From: Fibrobacter sp. UWR4
Lineage (GTDB): Bacteria; Fibrobacterota; Fibrobacteria; Fibrobacterales; Fibrobacteraceae
DNA length: 64,000 nucleotides
Assembly: GCF_003149045.1 (NCBI RefSeq)
Contig: NZ_QGDU01000009.1
Coordinates: forward strand, 46,093 to 110,092
Direction: 5' to 3'
The position numbers were made by a program, and so were the translations under genes. Shown here one piece after another: positions 7,918-17,049 of this stretch; the first letter of the stretch is position 1; each line of letters opens with the position of its first letter. The notes under the pieces were generated by a model. It ran no database searches. It was not told the DNA's origin and was given only the letters and a program-made list of their open reading frames with translations.

Positions 7918-10038
7918 TTATTTCAGGATCACTCGCTGGACTTGGTTGTCTGCGCGAACCATGAAGCTTCCCTTACGAGTCATGACAACATTTGCATGTC
8001 CGTTCATGAGTTTTCCTTTGGACAGGACTCGTCCCATCATATCCATGACAGCATAAGTCTTTGCACCCTGTGCAGTAATGGAGATAGAAGAACCTGCTGC
8101 TTGAATCTTCATGTTGGCAGTAGCAACGGGCTTAATGGTAATGGTCTCCGCATTGCCGCTTACACGGATGGATGTAATCTTTTTGAATTTGCCTTCAACT
8201 GCAGCAAACAGGGTGTAGCGACCTTCGGGGAGATCGAGTTTCTGGTTGTTAACCTGAGGGGCAGCCGGATTAGTGAGGTCTATGCCGCCATGGTTGATCT
8301 TGCCGTTTTCAAGAAGTTCGCTGTTGTCGGTATCTGCGATGCCGTTTGTTGAAAGGAAATACTGAATTGTATTCGGTACCGACTTGCAGGTAGAATTCTC
8401 TTCAACGCCTTTGATCAAATCCATACAGCCAAATTCTGCTTTATTGTAGCAAAGTTCATAGGAAGAAACGTTTGTAGCGTAATCTTTTGTAGCGCGAATC
8501 TGGAGGTAGGAGGGAAGGCTACGCATAAAGATGTTGGTACGGATGGCCAAGTTGGACATGGTGGTGCGGCGGTCACAGGTGAACATGTCCAGATTATAGC
8601 GATTTCCTTCAACCAGCTTTCCGCTAAGACCTTCAAATTTGCTCAGGTCCACAAAACCCGGTGCTGCCAGGTGGGTACCGCCCAAGTCGATAGCCAACTT
8701 ATTGTCGATGAATACCCAAATATCATCATCGCCTAATACGGAGAATGTCTGCCCTGCTATATAGTCGAAGACTACGTGAGTTTCTGTACAGAAGTGTTGG
8801 TTGCGATTGCCGTACCAGCGAGGAACGCCTCCCTTATCGCTGGCAACCACTGTTTCAGAACTTGTCTTGTAGAATGTCCAGCCTTCCGGTGCCTCATCCT
8901 GGCATGCCCATCCTATAACACAGCTTGCCTTGGGATAAAGGGACTTGATTAGTGCTTCTGTATCGTCACCATCTGCAAAATGACCTTCACAGTCTGCACC
9001 GCCAGTCCAACCGGCTCCATTACAAACCAGATTGATTTTTGGAACACCTGTCGCTTCGTCAAGTTCTCTTAAATCCGGACCATAGAAGATGGGACCTTCG
9101 GCACTGCGTTTGATTCGGGCTGCAGCAAGAGGTGTCTGAAGGTTGGACTTGATCATTTCGTCGGTAGATTCTTCAACCGGGAAGAATCCGCCTGGAACGG
9201 TCGTCCCCTTGCTTTGGAATATGTCTGAATCAAACTTCCATTGGAAATTCTGAGTTCTGGTCAAAGGAATGTCGGAGCAGCTCGCTTCGTTTACACCTTC
9301 GGTAGGAGTGAACAGCTGGTTGAAGAACTTTTCATTGATGAAACAGGCTGCTCCCTTTGTGGTGAGTTTCGGCTTGCGCTTGAACTGGTTGACGGTCGTG
9401 TCCAATACACTTTCCACAATGCCTGTGGTAACACCGATACATCTGTTGACTGCCTTTTGGGCTACGTCTTGGTCTACGACGCCTTCAATGCCAAACTGAC
9501 AGCTTTCCCCACCTGATCCGTAGCAGGAAAATGCGGGATGAAGCTTTGCATCGGTATCATAGACAACGGATTGCAGACTATATGTGCAAGAGCCTTCCAC
9601 TCCTTCGGGGTATGTTGTATACCAACCGTCTTCACCGTCTATAAATTGTTCTTGATCCGCAACGAAGTATAGGGAGTCCGTATTGTATGCTTCAAAAAGA
9701 GTTGCCAAGGGAATGGGCGTTGCCGTGGCACCTGTTTCCCAGTTTCCGTTTAAGCCGATCATGTCTTCGCGATTGGAATCCCCTTTACGGAAAAAGACCA
9801 CGTCGTCAGACAGCTTGTCAGCTTCAACATCTGCATAAAGCCAACCGCAATGTTTTTGATCTAACTTAAGTGCAGTACCGGTCTTGCCTCCGTCCAGACT
9901 GATTATGGGGGTGTCGGAAAGCCATGCGTCGAAATCTGGTGGAATAACGACGCTAATGTGCTTCGTTGCTGCGTTTGCACTGACTGCACCCGCAGAAATA
10001 ACTGCTCCGCAAAGCAGAACCTTCATAGATGTGTTCAT
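7918..10038 (-). CDS. Fibro-slime domain surface protein
   Basis: A 706-residue exported protein with a signal peptide (MNTSMKVLLCGAVISAGAVSANA). Around residues 430-530 it carries the fibro-slime/PA14-like signature VLGDDDIWVFIDNKLAIDLGGTH, GNRYNLDMFTCDRRTTMSNLAIRTN. Fibro-slime proteins are outer-surface proteins of F. succinogenes linked to adhesion to cellulose. Many Cys residues suggest disulphides outside the cell. The last about 60 residues (YAVMDMMGRVLSKG...GSFMVRADNQVQRVILK) resemble type IX-style sorting tails and the C-terminus of the surface protein at 38916-41738. GGAG precedes the ATG. The divergent spacer toward radA holds a 24-bp inverted repeat. Confidence 0.88.
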   Translation of the reverse strand: MNTSMKVLLCGAVISAGAVSANAATKHISVVIPPDFDAWLSDTPIISLDGGKTGTALKLDQKHCGWLYADVEADKLSDDVVFFRKGDSNREDMIGLNGNWETGATATPIPLATLFEAYNTDSLYFVADQEQFIDGEDGWYTTYPEGVEGSCTYSLQSVVYDTDAKLHPAFSCYGSGGESCQFGIEGVVDQDVAQKAVNRCIGVTTGIVESVLDTTVNQFKRKPKLTTKGAACFINEKFFNQLFTPTEGVNEASCSDIPLTRTQNFQWKFDSDIFQSKGTTVPGGFFPVEESTDEMIKSNLQTPLAAARIKRSAEGPIFYGPDLRELDEATGVPKINLVCNGAGWTGGADCEGHFADGDDTEALIKSLYPKASCVIGWACQDEAPEGWTFYKTSSETVVASDKGGVPRWYGNRNQHFCTETHVVFDYIAGQTFSVLGDDDIWVFIDNKLAIDLGGTHLAAPGFVDLSKFEGLSGKLVEGNRYNLDMFTCDRRTTMSNLAIRTNIFMRSLPSYLQIRATKDYATNVSSYELCYNKAEFGCMDLIKGVEENSTCKSVPNTIQYFLSTNGIADTDNSELLENGKINHGGIDLTNPAAPQVNNQKLDLPEGRYTLFAAVEGKFKKITSIRVSGNAETITIKPVATANMKIQAAGSSISITAQGAKTYAVMDMMGRVLSKGKLMNGHANVVMTRKGSFMVRADNQVQRVILK

Positions 10039-10098
10039 AATGTAACTCCTAAACCAAATAAATATGCGACTTGGGTAATCGATGCTTGTAATTTAATT

Positions 10099-10122
10099 AA
10101 ACAATCGTGAAGCAAATTGTTT
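10099..10122. promoter_or_regulatory. Inverted repeat upstream of the fibro-slime gene
   Basis: AAACAAT and ATTGTTT are exact 7-bp inverted half-sites with a 10-nt spacer, 60-85 bp upstream of the fibro-slime start. The centre-to-centre distance of 17 bp is about one and a half helical turns. This is operator-like, but no regulator is identified. Confidence 0.3.
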
Positions 10123-10212
10123 GATTTGAAAATTGCATAATTGTGTGATTATTGAGCGCAAAAAATGCCATATATGCCTAGGAAGTGAAATTTTGTGCAC
10201 TATTTTTGTCCG

Positions 10213-10246
10213 TTGACACAAAATGTCAATGGGCTTATTCTATATT
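10213..10246 (+). promoter_or_regulatory. radA promoter with inverted repeat at -35
   Basis: TTGACA (10213-10218), 17 nt, then TATTCT (10236-10241) makes a near-consensus housekeeping promoter. The overlapping TATATT at 10241-10246 lies 7 nt before the radA ATG. The -35 box is also half of an exact inverted repeat, TTGACA-caaaa-TGTCAA (10213-10229). Either -10 puts the start of the transcript within a few bases of the coding sequence. Confidence 0.6.
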
Positions 10247-10253
10247 AGTGCAC

Positions 10254-11648
10254 ATGGTAGCAGTAAATAAAAACAAGAAAGAAATTGAATTCCTCTGTAC
10301 GGAATGCGGTAATACAACTCCCAAGTGGGCAGGAAAGTGCCCATTCTGTGGAGCGTGGAGTAGTCTTAAGGAACACGTTGTAGAAAAGTTGGATGTGGCT
10401 GCAAGTCGCGGTGGGCGAGGGCTGGGTGGTCCGGTCCATAAGGTGGTGTCCCTCAAGGATGTTGCTACTGAAGATACGAAACGATTAAGTACTGCCAATA
10501 CGGAATTCGACCGCGTGCTGGGCGGTGGCTTCGCTCCCGGAAGCCTTGTCCTCATTGGCGGCGATCCCGGTATTGGCAAGTCCACTCTGGTTCTTACAAC
10601 TCTTGCCACCATGAATGCCGCGGGAGTCAGGGCTCTTTATGTCAGTGGCGAAGAAAGCGCCTGTCAGGTGAAACTTCGTAGCGAACGTCTGAACGTGGCT
10701 GGCTCCGACATGCTTCTGCTGTGCGAGACAAGTCTTGAAAAAATCATCCAGCAGGCCAATGACATCAAACCGCAGATCCTCGTAATCGATTCCATCCAGA
10801 CGGTCTATAAAGACGACCTGAATGGAACGCCGGGTTCTGCAGCTCAGCTTCGTGAATGCACGTTAGACCTTATGGTATGGGCAAAAAACTCCGGTTGCAT
10901 TACGGTTCTTATCGGCCATGTCACCAAGGATGGTCAGATCGCTGGCCCCCGCATTCTGGAACATATGGTGGATACCGTAGTCTATTTTGAAGGGGATCGT
11001 AACCATCAGTACCGTCTACTCCGTACCATCAAGAATCGTTTTGGCGCCACCGATGAAATCGGCGTATTCGAGATGACCAGCCATGGATTGTCTTCCGTTC
11101 CCAACCCCAGCAAGGTATTCCTGCAGGAGGGTGTACCGCCAACTCCAGGCAGTGTGGTTTGCTGCACCTTGGAAGGGTCCCGCGCTCTTCTATTTGAAAC
11201 GCAGGCTCTCGTCAATCAGACTACCTTCGCGGTTCCACAGAGAGTGGCCGCTGGCATTGATGCCAAGCGCCTCACCATCATTCTCGCCCTTCTGGAAAAG
11301 TTTGGGGGTATTACCATCGGGGCTTCCGACGTATTTGCAAGCATCGCCGGCGGAATGAAGATAAACGATACTTCCTCGGACCTGGCCCTTGCGTTAGCTA
11401 TTGCCAGCAATCATCTGGGAATACCTCTGTCCCGTCAGACGATTGCCATCGGGGAACTGGGTCTCTCTGGAGAAATCCGTAGTGTAAGCCTTCTGGATCA
11501 ACGCCTTAAGGAGGCCCGCCGCCTAGGCATGACCGAAGCTATCGTTCCTGCTGGAGGTAATATTCCCACCGACTCCAGGAGCTCCTTGAAAGTCACCCGG
11601 GTGAAGACCTTGAGTGAAGCTATATCTTGGTTAAATGACAAACGTTAA
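10254..11648 (+). CDS. radA: DNA repair protein RadA (Sms)
   Basis: RadA is a RecA-like hexameric helicase that processes branched recombination intermediates. The 464-residue product has an N-terminal C4 zinc finger (CTEC...CPFC), Walker A GGDPGIGKSTL near residue 100, Walker B ILVIDSIQT, the RadA-specific KNRFG motif, and a C-terminal Lon-protease-like domain. Translation can start at ATG 10254 or at an in-frame GTG at 10248; longer readings run through the promoter. No Shine-Dalgarno is present, and the promoter lies almost on the start codon. A shared terminator separates it from the convergent pentapeptide gene. Confidence 0.96.
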   Translation: MVAVNKNKKEIEFLCTECGNTTPKWAGKCPFCGAWSSLKEHVVEKLDVAASRGGRGLGGPVHKVVSLKDVATEDTKRLSTANTEFDRVLGGGFAPGSLVLIGGDPGIGKSTLVLTTLATMNAAGVRALYVSGEESACQVKLRSERLNVAGSDMLLLCETSLEKIIQQANDIKPQILVIDSIQTVYKDDLNGTPGSAAQLRECTLDLMVWAKNSGCITVLIGHVTKDGQIAGPRILEHMVDTVVYFEGDRNHQYRLLRTIKNRFGATDEIGVFEMTSHGLSSVPNPSKVFLQEGVPPTPGSVVCCTLEGSRALLFETQALVNQTTFAVPQRVAAGIDAKRLTIILALLEKFGGITIGASDVFASIAGGMKINDTSSDLALALAIASNHLGIPLSRQTIAIGELGLSGEIRSVSLLDQRLKEARRLGMTEAIVPAGGNIPTDSRSSLKVTRVKTLSEAISWLNDKR

Positions 11649-11656
11649 AGTGAAAA

Positions 11657-11693
11657 AAAAGAAATGACGCTCGAAAGAGCGCCATTTCTTTTT
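11657..11693. terminator. Bidirectional terminator after radA
   Basis: AAAGAAATGACGCTC-gaaa-GAGCGCCATTTCTTT forms a long stem with A and T tracts on either side. It serves radA and the convergent pentapeptide-repeat gene. Confidence 0.9.
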
Positions 11694-11717
11694 AATCCGT
11701 TTGTTATCCAAAGAAAA

Positions 11718-13133
11718 TTAATCTTCGTCGTCTTCAGCTTTCTTTTTCTTCTTCTTCTTCTTCGGCATAGCGTCGTCGGCTACCTTGGACTTGTTGCCGG
11801 AAACCTTGATGTCAGCAGCCTTTTCACCGCGCTTGGTGAAGCCATACTGACGAGGATCGAAGCCAGAGGGGAAGACGGTCTTGTTATCGTAGATCACCTT
11901 CTTGGCGGTGAACTTTTCGATCTTGGCGCCATCCAGGTTTGCACCGGAGAAGTCAACGTCGTTCATCTTGGTGTCGGCGTCGATCTTGATGCCCTGCATG
12001 TTGGCGTTGGTGAAGTTTACCATTTCGAGCTTAGCACCTGCGAAGCTGACGCCACCCATCTGAGCGAGGATGAAGTCGGAACGTTCGATGGTGGAGTTTG
12101 CGAAGTTTGCCTTGGTCAGGTCGGACTTATCGAAGATGTTCTTACGGACGAATGCGCCGTCGAACACAGCCTTCATAAGTTCAGCTTCCTTAAAGTCGTT
12201 CTTTTCGACGGTAGCATCATAGAAAGATGCCTTGTTCAGCTTGGACTTGCTGAATTCGCTCTTGGAGACGGAACCCTTATCGAATACCACGCCGCTCAGG
12301 TCCTGACCGGAGAACTTCATGTTCTTGACGGTGGACTGTGCGAACTTGGCCTTCTGGAGCTGGGTCTTGGAGAGGTCAACATCGTTAAAGGTGGTCAGAG
12401 AAAGGTCTGCTTCCTGGAGGTTGACGTTCTTGAATTCAGCGCCGCTGAATTCAGCCTGGGAAAGACCAGCCTTTGCGAAGTTAACGTCAATCAGGTCGAC
12501 ACCCTTGAACTTTGCTGCAATGAGGTTACATGCGGTAAAGTCGGTCTTCACGAGAGTTGCCTTGCGGAGGTCTGCACCAGCCATCAAGGAACGGGAGAAG
12601 TTGGTGTTAGTCAGGTTTGCCTTAGTGAGGTCGGCGCCGGTAAGGTCAACGTCCATGACGGAGGCCATGGAGAGGTCTGCCTTGCTAAAGTCGGTGTTTT
12701 CGTCCACCTTCATAGCGTCCAGACGGGCATTCTTCATGTTGGTCTTGGGGAACTGGCTACCAAGGAGGGTTGCACGATAAAGGTTTGCGCCTTCGAGGTC
12801 AGCGCCTTCGAAAGAAGAGTTACGGATGTCAGCACCGCTGATGACCACCTTCTGGAGGTTGGCGTCTTCGAAAGTAGCGCCGCTAATCACAGCATTCTGG
12901 AAGGATACTTCCGGAAGGGATGCCTTTGCAAACTTGGGACCTTCACCAGTTGCACGACGGAAGTCGGTGGTGTTCTTTACGGCCTTGGACTTGGAGAAGT
13001 CGAAACCGTCAATTTTCTTATTACTAAAAGAAACGTTCAGGTCCTTACCAACCCAGTCGGTCTGGGCGAAGGCATTCATTGCCAGGGCACTGACCAGGCA
13101 GAGGCCAAACTTAGATACTCTCTTCATATTCAT
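11718..13133 (-). CDS. Exported pentapeptide-repeat protein
   Basis: A 471-residue protein with a signal peptide (MNMKRVSKFGLCLVSALAMNAFA) followed by about 370 residues of pentapeptide repeats (A[D/N]LxxA/F pattern, for example GADLEGANLYRATLLG, GADLTKANLTNTNF), which fold into a right-handed quadrilateral beta-helix. The tail changes to a lysine run followed by AEDDED, unusual for an exported protein. Such helices mediate protein binding; no target is evident. AAAGGG lies 10 nt before ATG 13133; an upstream in-frame start would add 25 residues with no gain. The complementary strand is also open over the same length, an effect of the repeat composition. Confidence 0.85.
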   Translation of the reverse strand: MNMKRVSKFGLCLVSALAMNAFAQTDWVGKDLNVSFSNKKIDGFDFSKSKAVKNTTDFRRATGEGPKFAKASLPEVSFQNAVISGATFEDANLQKVVISGADIRNSSFEGADLEGANLYRATLLGSQFPKTNMKNARLDAMKVDENTDFSKADLSMASVMDVDLTGADLTKANLTNTNFSRSLMAGADLRKATLVKTDFTACNLIAAKFKGVDLIDVNFAKAGLSQAEFSGAEFKNVNLQEADLSLTTFNDVDLSKTQLQKAKFAQSTVKNMKFSGQDLSGVVFDKGSVSKSEFSKSKLNKASFYDATVEKNDFKEAELMKAVFDGAFVRKNIFDKSDLTKANFANSTIERSDFILAQMGGVSFAGAKLEMVNFTNANMQGIKIDADTKMNDVDFSGANLDGAKIEKFTAKKVIYDNKTVFPSGFDPRQYGFTKRGEKAADIKVSGNKSKVADDAMPKKKKKKKKAEDDED

Positions 13134-13254
13134 ATACAATTTTCCCTTTAAGGATAAAACCAAATAACGGATAGCCCTAAAATAACTAAAAAATTTGTAA
13201 AACTGCAACAGATTTAAAAAAAGTCTTCAAATAAAAGCTAACTTGTAGGTCGAA

Positions 13255-14451
13255 ATGAGTCTTTTTGCGTCAAATCAGTACGATGTAGTGGTTTGTGGGG
13301 CCGGTCCTGCCGGTCTTATGGCTGCCTGTACCCTGGGAAGATTGACCGCCGGTGCCAGACGGATTTTGCTTTTGGACAGAAAAGAACCCTGGAAAGAGCC
13401 TATTTTCTGTGCTGAAGCAGTTTCTACCCGTCGATTGAAGGCCCTTTGGCCTATTGATCCTTCCTTTGTCCGTGGAAACCTCTCCGGAATCTATTTTACA
13501 TCTCCCAAGCGCTATCGTGCGGAATTTTACAGCAAGGACTGCGGTCTTCAGCTGAACCGTTCCGCCCTGCACAAGAATATTGCAGAAGAATGCGTCAAGG
13601 CAGGGGTGGAATGTCATTTCGATACGGTGGCACAGAAACTTGAACGTGTAGAAGATGGCTGGAACCTGGTGGTTTCCAGACAGGGCGTGGAAGAAACCAT
13701 CCGCTCTACCATTATAATAGACACTACCGGCCCGGGTGCAAAACTTACCCGTAACATCTCCTGCCTGGAAGGGATGGAAGATGGCTCTACGGATTTGGAA
13801 CCTGCCATTTTTGCTGTAGCGGAGGGGATTCCCCACAGTCGAGAACATATTGAATTGTTCTTTGGTAGCGAATTCAAGGATGGCTACGGCTGGATCTTCC
13901 CCCGTGATGGCAAGGAAGTGAATATTGGTCTAGTTCTCGGTAAGAATGTAAGGAGCGATGTTTCCTTGCGTCAGAGGTTGTTGGACTTTATCAACCGTGA
14001 TTACCCAGGTGCTACCGTAAAGGGTATTTACGGCGGAAAGATTGCCTGCGGTCAGTCCAATAAGGCCATTGCCAAGTGCGGACTTTTTAAGGCTGGGGAT
14101 TCTGCCAGCTGCGTTAACCCTATTAGCCGTTCCGGTATTACGGAATCCCTGCTGTGTGGTAAAATTGTAGCCGAGGCGGCCAATGAATGGCTTAACGACT
14201 CCGGTGAAAATCGTTCCGTAATTGAAATGAATGCCACTAAGCGCTGGATGACGGAAATGGGAAATTCCCATATGCAGATTGCTCGCGGTAAGGATGGCTT
14301 TAATCGGATTACCGATGAACAGTTTGATAAGGCTGCGTTCCGTCTTTCCAAGATGCCTCGCGAGAAACAGACTATTTTCCGCATTTTCTTTAACGTACTT
14401 TGGGCAAGTCCCTCCTTGGTCTGGAAGATGCGTTCTTTCCTGCATTGGTAG
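13255..14451 (+). CDS. FAD-dependent oxidoreductase (geranylgeranyl-reductase-like)
   Basis: A 398-residue flavoprotein. YDVVVCGAGPAGLMAACTLGR at residues 8-28 is the ADP-binding GxGxxG motif, and FKAGDSASCVNPISRSGI near residue 280 matches the second FAD contact (GDA...P..G.GI) of the geranylgeranyl reductase/halogenase-type group. In that family it could reduce isoprenoid side chains, but substrate assignment needs more than motifs. It is the first gene of a likely unit with the SufE-like gene 18 bp downstream. No Shine-Dalgarno sequence is obvious before the ATG. Confidence 0.75.
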   Translation: MSLFASNQYDVVVCGAGPAGLMAACTLGRLTAGARRILLLDRKEPWKEPIFCAEAVSTRRLKALWPIDPSFVRGNLSGIYFTSPKRYRAEFYSKDCGLQLNRSALHKNIAEECVKAGVECHFDTVAQKLERVEDGWNLVVSRQGVEETIRSTIIIDTTGPGAKLTRNISCLEGMEDGSTDLEPAIFAVAEGIPHSREHIELFFGSEFKDGYGWIFPRDGKEVNIGLVLGKNVRSDVSLRQRLLDFINRDYPGATVKGIYGGKIACGQSNKAIAKCGLFKAGDSASCVNPISRSGITESLLCGKIVAEAANEWLNDSGENRSVIEMNATKRWMTEMGNSHMQIARGKDGFNRITDEQFDKAAFRLSKMPREKQTIFRIFFNVLWASPSLVWKMRSFLHW

Positions 14452-14469
14452 TATAAAGGTTTGTTGATC

Positions 14470-14916
14470 ATGTCTGAAGTTATTGAAAAACGTCTTGAGG
14501 AGGTTCGTGCCAAGTTTGCCGGATTTACGGACCCTGACGACAAGTGGAACTTTTTGATTGGTCTTGCCAAGGAACATAAGGGCATGGACCCTGCCCTCAA
14601 GAACGAAAAGTTCGTGGTGGTGGGCTGTGCTGCGACCATGTATCTCGTTCCTCAGTTTACCGGCAGTACCATTCATTTCGAGATGGATGTGGAAGGCGGT
14701 GCCACCAACCCGCTCATTAGCCGCGGTCTTGGCGCTCTTGCCTTGAGCATCTATAACGACATGCTTCCTTCCGACATTCTGTCGGTAGATCCTAAGTTTT
14801 TCCAGGACATCGGACTGAATGTGGGGCTTTCTCCCACTCGTTCCAATGGCTTTGCTAGCCTCCTGAAACAGATTTATCTATATGCACGCGTCTATGACGC
14901 AATTTCTAAAAAGTAA
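14470..14916 (+). CDS. SufE-family Fe-S assembly sulfur-acceptor protein
   Basis: A 148-residue SufE-like protein. SufE accepts persulfide sulfur from the cysteine desulfurase SufS. The order of motifs fits: FVVVGCAATMYL (the Cys in VxGC is the acceptor position), a strand ending in a GATNPLISRGLGALALSIYN helix, and LNVGLSPTRSNGFASLLKQI near the end (LSPxRxNG). The usual GCQSxVW is changed to GCAATMY. AAAGG is 10 nt before ATG 14470, so the TTG at 14461 is not needed. No sufS or sufBCD lies nearby. Confidence 0.8.
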   Translation: MSEVIEKRLEEVRAKFAGFTDPDDKWNFLIGLAKEHKGMDPALKNEKFVVVGCAATMYLVPQFTGSTIHFEMDVEGGATNPLISRGLGALALSIYNDMLPSDILSVDPKFFQDIGLNVGLSPTRSNGFASLLKQIYLYARVYDAISKK

Positions 14917-14924
14917 GGTGAAAA

Positions 14925-15449
14925 ATGGCTTTTAGTTTCTTGAACGGAAAGAGTCCTTTTGACGAAGCAGAAGAACGTCTGGAAGCAGGCGAAACCATTA
15001 ACGGCAGACCCAAGATGCCCAAGGCTCCCGTCATGGGCTGGACCGATGGCGTGTTCCTGGTTGTGATTATTGCTGCCGTCTTCGGTGGTTATCAGTACTA
15101 CAAGTATGCAAAGAATAAGACTGCCGAAGTTTATGGTCAGTGCCAGGCTCTTTACGAAGCTTGCGCAACCGATGCTTCCAAGTATATCGAAATGGAAGAA
15201 TGCTACAAGGCTACCATAGACCTGAGCTTCACCAGCGACTCCCTGGAAATTCTGGGCCAGAACCGCCTGGCGGAAGTGGACTCCATGCGTTTTGTCCAGC
15301 AGGGCTTCCTCAACGACGCCAAGTCTTATCTGGGTGATGGTGATACCGCTTCTGCCGTGAAGATGATTAAGGAATACAAGGGCGCCATGCTTCTGAATGG
15401 CGTTGGCGAAAAGGCTGAATGGGAAAAGATTGAATCCCTCGGCAAGTAG
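14925..15449 (+). CDS. Single-pass membrane protein of unknown function
   Basis: No family recognised. The 174-residue product has a short cytoplasmic N-terminus, one hydrophobic helix (GVFLVVIIAAVFGGYQYY, about residues 45-62) and a helical, acidic domain with periodically spaced Asp/Glu that would lie outside the membrane. It begins 8 bp after the SufE-like gene with AAGGTG as ribosome site, so it is probably co-transcribed. A strong terminator follows. Confidence 0.6.
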   Translation: MAFSFLNGKSPFDEAEERLEAGETINGRPKMPKAPVMGWTDGVFLVVIIAAVFGGYQYYKYAKNKTAEVYGQCQALYEACATDASKYIEMEECYKATIDLSFTSDSLEILGQNRLAEVDSMRFVQQGFLNDAKSYLGDGDTASAVKMIKEYKGAMLLNGVGEKAEWEKIESLGK

Positions 15450-15470
15450 TATCTGCTTGTGTTTAACGAA

Positions 15471-15503
15471 AAAATCCTCGGTTTTTACCGAGGATTTTTT
15501 TTT
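15471..15503. terminator. Bidirectional terminator
   Basis: AAAATCCTCGG and CCGAGGATTTT pair around TTTTTA with A and T tracts on the flanks. It lies between convergent genes (membrane protein and tsaE). Confidence 0.88.
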
Positions 15504-15508
15504 GACGA

Positions 15509-15916
15509 TTAAAGTTTTTCCAACTGGATATCCCGTTCACTTTCGTTCAAAATGTCGATACGGATGATGTGGGTGAGTCCGGGGTCGTTTCCTTCCAGGC
15601 GTTCCGGCCATTCAATCAGGCTTACCCCCTGGGAAAGATAATCCGGATCCAAACCTACTTCGTAAAGGTCCGCACCGCCTTCCAGTCGGTATAAGTCAAA
15701 ATGGAAGATTGGCGGATTGTTGGGATATTCATGCAGGATGGTGTAAGTGGGGGAGCATACTGCCCCCTCAAATCCAAGACCCTTGCATACGCCTCGGCTT
15801 ATTACGGTTTTCCCTGCGCCGAGATTTCCGAACAAGGCTACCTTATCGCCTGGCCTTAGAGTCTTTCCGAACTCCACGGCCCAGTTGTATGTATCTTCTT
15901 CGCTTGCGAATTTCAT
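15509..15916 (-). CDS. tsaE: tRNA threonylcarbamoyladenosine biosynthesis ATPase TsaE
   Basis: TsaE is the ATPase of the TsaBDE complex that makes t6A37 in ANN-decoding tRNAs. The 135-residue protein has Walker A GNLGAGKTVISRG near residue 30, the family motif SPTYTILHEYP, and HFDLYRLEG...EVGLDPDYLSQGVSLIEWPER. It lies 5 bp downstream of nspC and is probably co-transcribed with it. TrmO (58370-59095), which methylates t6A, is also in the window. Confidence 0.94.
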   Translation of the reverse strand: MKFASEEDTYNWAVEFGKTLRPGDKVALFGNLGAGKTVISRGVCKGLGFEGAVCSPTYTILHEYPNNPPIFHFDLYRLEGGADLYEVGLDPDYLSQGVSLIEWPERLEGNDPGLTHIIRIDILNESERDIQLEKL

Positions 15917-15921
15917 GAGGC

Positions 15922-17049
15922 TTACAGCTTATCCTTGAATTGTTCGTAGGTGAACTTATGGAGCAAGTGGAACTTGCCCTGTTCGTCGAACTTTCCGATG
16001 CTGGGATGGCGAACCCCGTTGAAGAAGGTGGTCTTCACCATGGTATAGTGGATCATATCTTCAAAGATGATCTTTTCGCCTACCTGCAGAGGATGATCGA
16101 AGGAGAAGTCTCCCAGCTGATCGCCTGCCAAACAGGAATTGCCGGTTAGTTTGTATGTATACTTCTTCTCGCCGGGCATGCCGGATCCCGTTACTGCAGG
16201 ACGGTAAGGCATTTCCAGGCAGTCCGGCATGTGGTCGCTAATGGAAATGTTCAGGATGGCAATGTCCATCTCGTTATGGACGATATCTCCGACGGAGGCT
16301 ACCAGTTCGCCGGTCTGCCAACCTACGGCTTCACCAGGTTCCATGATGACGGTCAGGTGGGGGTAACGCCCCATGAAGTCCTTCAGGATGCGAACCAGTT
16401 CGTCGCGATGGTAGTCCTTACGGGTGATGTGGTGGCCGCCACCGAAGTTTACCCACTTCATTTGGGGCAGGTACTTGCCGAAGTGCTGTTCAAAAGCCTT
16501 CAGGACGCCTTCCAGTGCGTCAGCGTCCTGTTCGCAAAGGGCGTGGAAATGAAGACCATCAATGCCGTCCAGGAGTTCAGGTTTGAATTCCGCTTCGGTC
16601 ACTCCCAGTCGGCTGAACTTGCCGCAGGGATTGTACAAATCGGTTTCCACGGTGGAATACTGGGGATTTACGCGGATGCCTGCGCTTACACCAGCCTTCA
16701 AAGTCTTGTCCTTGAAGCGCAGCCACTGGCTAAAGCTGTTGAAGGTGATGTGGCCTGCGTAGCCTAGAATTTCATCAATTTCATCATCTTCGTATACGGG
16801 TGCGAAGACGTGGACTTCCTTGCCCATTTCTTCCTTGGCAAGCCTTGCTTCGTTCAGGGAACTTGCTGTTGCTCCTGCCAGGTACTGACCTACCAGGGGG
16901 AATGAACGCCAGAAACTGTAACCCTTCAGGGCACAGATGATTTTTACGCCGGTTTTCTTCTGAATTTCGTCCAAAGTCTCCATATTTTTACGAAGACGGG
17001 ACTCATCTAGCACGTAGCAGGGGGAAGGAACTTGAGAATAGTCTAACAT
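15922..17049 (-). CDS. nspC: Carboxynorspermidine decarboxylase
   Basis: A 375-residue PLP-dependent decarboxylase of the alanine-racemase fold that removes CO2 from carboxy(nor)spermidine, the last step of the alternative spermidine route. The PLP lysine lies in IICALKGYSFW near residue 40; HFHALCEQDADAL, WVNFGGGHHITR and EPGEAVGWQTGELVASV follow as in NspC. Length is normal. The partner carboxynorspermidine dehydrogenase is not in the window. No Shine-Dalgarno sequence precedes the ATG; instead TATCTT lies 7 nt upstream. Confidence 0.93.
   Translation of the reverse strand: MLDYSQVPSPCYVLDESRLRKNMETLDEIQKKTGVKIICALKGYSFWRSFPLVGQYLAGATASSLNEARLAKEEMGKEVHVFAPVYEDDEIDEILGYAGHITFNSFSQWLRFKDKTLKAGVSAGIRVNPQYSTVETDLYNPCGKFSRLGVTEAEFKPELLDGIDGLHFHALCEQDADALEGVLKAFEQHFGKYLPQMKWVNFGGGHHITRKDYHRDELVRILKDFMGRYPHLTVIMEPGEAVGWQTGELVASVGDIVHNEMDIAILNISISDHMPDCLEMPYRPAVTGSGMPGEKKYTYKLTGNSCLAGDQLGDFSFDHPLQVGEKIIFEDMIHYTMVKTTFFNGVRHPSIGKFDEQGKFHLLHKFTYEQFKDKL

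Noticed and set aside
10185..10253. N-terminal extension of RadA
   Set aside because: The 23 extra residues would be encoded by the promoter, and the RadA zinc finger begins normally after ATG 10254 (or GTG 10248).
11664..13151. 495-codon open frame on the plus strand, opposite the pentapeptide-repeat gene
   Set aside because: The minus frame has a signal peptide and clear A(D/N)LxxF repeats. The plus frame is open because repeat codons lack stops in the complement; it has no motif.
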